A stretch of 64,000 bases of DNA, from the NCBI GenBank assembly GCA_036925085.1, contig JAUPFP010000003.1, positions 7,936,442-8,000,441 of the forward strand, given 5' to 3'. A program made the position numbers and the translations under genes. The notes beneath the pieces were generated by a model, which saw nothing but the letters and a program-made list of their open reading frames with translations, did no database searches and had not been told where the DNA came from. Of the stretch, positions 61,928 through 64,000 are shown one piece after another; positions within the stretch are counted from its first letter, which is position 1; every line of letters begins with the position of its first letter. The DNA is from Brachycybe producta (Eukaryota; Arthropoda; Diplopoda; Playtdesmida; Andrognathidae).

Positions 61928-62250
61928 GCAGAACAGATAAGTAGTCTCAAAAGGAGCTACTTCTGTTAAAACTCAAGCAGAGCAAGTAGTAGTCTCGCAA
62001 GAGGCTACTCTTGTTAAAAATCAAGCAGGTGTGGTTAATTTCTTTTTCGCCACAACCTGTTGGTTGTGGCGAAAAAGAAATTAACCACACCTGTTAAGAC
62101 TAAAGCAGAGCAAGTAGTAGTCTCAAAAGGAGCTACTTTTGCTAAAAACAAAGCAGAACAGGTAGTAGTCTCAAAAGGAGCTACTCCTGTTGAAACTAAA
62201 GCAGAACATGGCGTAGCGAAAAAGTAGCTACACCTGTTAAGAATTCGACT
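61928..62250 (+). repeat. 48-bp (16-codon) tandem repeats
   Basis: Units start at 61928, 61977, 62105, 62153 and 62201 with 48-49 bp spacing. In one frame each encodes AEQVVVSKGATPVKTK-like 16-mers. A perfect palindrome (62026-62093) interrupts the array. Confidence 0.85.
62026..62093. repeat. Perfect palindrome, 31-bp arms, 6-nt loop
   Basis: 62026-62056 is the exact reverse complement of 62063-62093; loop CTGTTG. Confidence 0.97.
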
Positions 62251-62320
62251 GCAGAGTAGTCTTCTCTGTAGGTTGAAAAACCAGTGTTGATCGAAGACAA
62301 TACAGGATGTTTGGACCAAG

Positions 62321-62759
62321 TTGACTGAGACAGTCACGCCTCGTGAACTTCAAGTCCAACAACAAGATGAGCAGACGGCTCCCAAAGTTCGTGTGAACTT
62401 CGGAGGTCGTGAGTTAGTGATGACTACCGACAGTGGCACCGAAGCTTCTGTCATAAGTGAATCACTAGTCAAAGAAATGAAACAGGTAATGGATCCGCTA
62501 CCTTTTCCACCGAATTTGACTGGTACCGGAGAAAATCCATTAAACATTATGAGACGTCGTCGTGCCGATTCAAGTCGCCGAAAAACTTGTCAAAGGAAAG
62601 CTGATTGTCATCAAAGGACGACGTGAGGCTTTATTGGGAAATGATCTCGGTAAAGACCTCAACCTTTGCCTTGACATGAACAAGAAAATCTACTTTGGAG
62701 AGGAACTGTTACCGGACACTCTCCAAAAGAATCAAAGAGCAGAAGATTCAAAATCTTAA
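62321..62759 (+). pseudogene. pro: Aspartic protease, element 5
   Basis: VNFGGRELVMTTDSGTEASV (62390-62450) carries DSG in place of DTG, followed by a frameshift near 62545 into PIQVAEKLVKGKLIVIKGRR and ALLGNDLGKDLNL. The DSG variant occurs in some active proteases, but the frameshift breaks this one. Confidence 0.75.
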
Positions 62760-63990
62760 AAATAAAGAAGAGGAGGATCTACAAGAGAAACTCCTGAATA
62801 AGGGGCCAGCTAAGCTACGCCTGGTCCAGAATCTCGTGCTGGATCCGAAAAAAATTGCAATCGTCGAGGTCAATGCTCCTGATGATCTACGAGAAGGTAG
62901 TCTTCAATTCATCGACTCGTGCAAAAGCACGTTTCAGCAGAGAGGAGTCAAGGTTTCTCCTGGAATCGTTGAAGGAAGAGTAAAGTCTGTCCTTCAAATC
63001 CAAATCTTCAATCCGTCTGGAGAGGTTATTCACCTCGGAGCCAGAGAAACAATCGCAGAGATCGAGGATGCCGTTAAAGCTCTTGATGTGCATGTGGGCC
63101 CCTCGATTTACAAAATTGAAGCTCAAAGTAATGAAGTGACAGTGAAAGACTATGTCAAATTTCAAGACAGTCTGAATGTCAACCCGAATCGTTCAAGAGA
63201 AGAACAAATGGTGATTCGGAAGCTTCTCGGAGAATTCAGAGACATTTTTGCCTACAAGACCTCCGACTTGAAAAAGACAAATTTGGCAACACACGTGATT
63301 GACATGGGTGAAAACCCGCCGGTTCGAGAACCGCTCCGGCGTACTTCACCTTCTCAGAGAGAGATCATCAAGTTGACACTACGTGATATGTTGGACGCCG
63401 GCATTGTAAGCCCATCCAAGAGTCCGTATGCAAGTCCAGGGGTGATTGTCAAAAAGAATGGTCAACATCGATTTTGCGTTGCTTATCGCAAACTCAATGC
63501 TCAAACCAAACCTGACCAATATCCGTTACCACGGATCGATGACGCTTTCGATTCTCTTTCTGGAGCCACGATTTTTGCAACCTTGGATCTCATATAAGGT
63601 TATTGGCAATTTCCGGTGGAAGAAAGAGATCGAGAAAAAACGGCTTTCGTATGCACAATGGCCTCTACGAATTTAACAGAATGCCGTTTGGTTTAATGAA
63701 CACACCTGCGACAATGCAGCGCGCTCTTGATTTGTTATTGGCAGGCCACAAATGGGAGACCTGCCTGGTCTATTTAGATGGCAATGTCATCTTCGCGAAG
63801 GACTTCGAAGAATTCATGAAGAGATTGAAAAATATCTTGGTGCTCAACCAGAACGCCAATTTAAGCCTTCAACCAAGCAAGTGTTTCTTCGGAGAAGATA
63901 AAATCAACTACCTTGGACATAAGATCAGTGCCTTTGGTGAACTGTACCTACACCACGCCCGCTACGGAGTTACACCAGGTGGTAAAGGAA
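62695..63990 (+). pseudogene. pol: Reverse transcriptase, element 5
   Basis: Linker then RT: VIDMGENPPVREPLRRTSPS, SPYASPGVIVKKNGQHRFCV, YPLPRIDDAFDSLSG, ATLDLI* with TAA (63595-63597) where S is expected in LDL-S-GYWQ. Downstream GYWQFPVEERDREKTAFV, a frameshift, MPFGLMNTPATMQRALDLLL, and CLVYLDGNVIF: the second catalytic aspartate is glycine. The window ends in the thumb region (YLGHKISAFG). Confidence 0.88.
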
Positions 63991-64000
63991 AGAAAGGCAG

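Larger units (their letters stand above)
59389..64000 (+). mobile_element. Ty3/gypsy element 5 (family B), continues past the window
   Basis: 5'-truncated LTR, PBS, gag with coiled coil and CCHC, a repeat-rich linker, protease and RT, cut by the window end. Many stops and a YLDG catalytic site show it is dead. It lies in an upstream RUSF1 intron in the opposite orientation. Confidence 0.88.

Overview
This window is animal (metazoan) nuclear DNA, probably from an invertebrate. It has spliced exons of a conserved animal gene, vertebrate-style splice sites, hAT-type and Helitron-like DNA elements, a CR1/L2-like LINE and several Ty3/gypsy LTR-retrotransposon lineages. The species cannot be fixed from sequence alone. 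No rRNA, tRNA gene, CRISPR array or bacterial-type operon was seen.

The only host gene recognised runs on the minus strand from beyond about 58.66 kb down to a poly(A) signal near 15.34 kb. Eight exons (58611-58656, 58507-58539, 58341-58446, 50199-50371, 49928-50115, 21881-21954, 21699-21817, 15490-15650) join in phase into most of a RUS family (DUF647, RUSF1/C16orf58) protein. The 5' exon(s) lie off the right edge, and one or two short exons were not found. Its introns (8, 28 and 6 kb) are largely transposon sequence.

The dominant repeat is a large Ty3/gypsy family (family A). Element 1 (+, 698-11311) and element 2 (-, 28253-40670, about 12.4 kb, 4-bp target duplication) are the best copies. 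Older relics lie at 16.44-19.77 kb, 26.26-28.25 kb and 43.96-46.25 kb, with a solo LTR at 42396-43164 and LTR fragments at 53-313 and 47079-47749. The layout is LTR, PBS (tRNA-Ala-like), a leader built of about 70-nt hairpin repeats, gag with a CCHC knuckle, a -1 frameshift signal (GTTAAAC plus stem-loop), protease, RT, RNase H, integrase, a 3 x 132-bp (44-codon) repeat, and a long extra ORF (ORF3) before the 3' LTR. ORF3 has no membrane-spanning Env architecture in its main part and is not recognised. Its C-terminal domain recurs in a divergent second gypsy lineage (element C, 51138-56160, minus).

Other repeats: LTR family B (14307-14880; 22328-24506 split by a hAT element; element 5 at 59389-64000), LTR family D (25672-26154, 51138-51624, about 56640-57096), two hAT MITEs with perfect 8-bp target duplications, a TTAA-bounded MITE, Helitron-like ends, minisatellites, and several near-perfect inverted duplications that look like template-switch events. 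All retrotransposon coding regions carry stops, frameshifts or catalytic-site losses, so no copy here looks autonomous.
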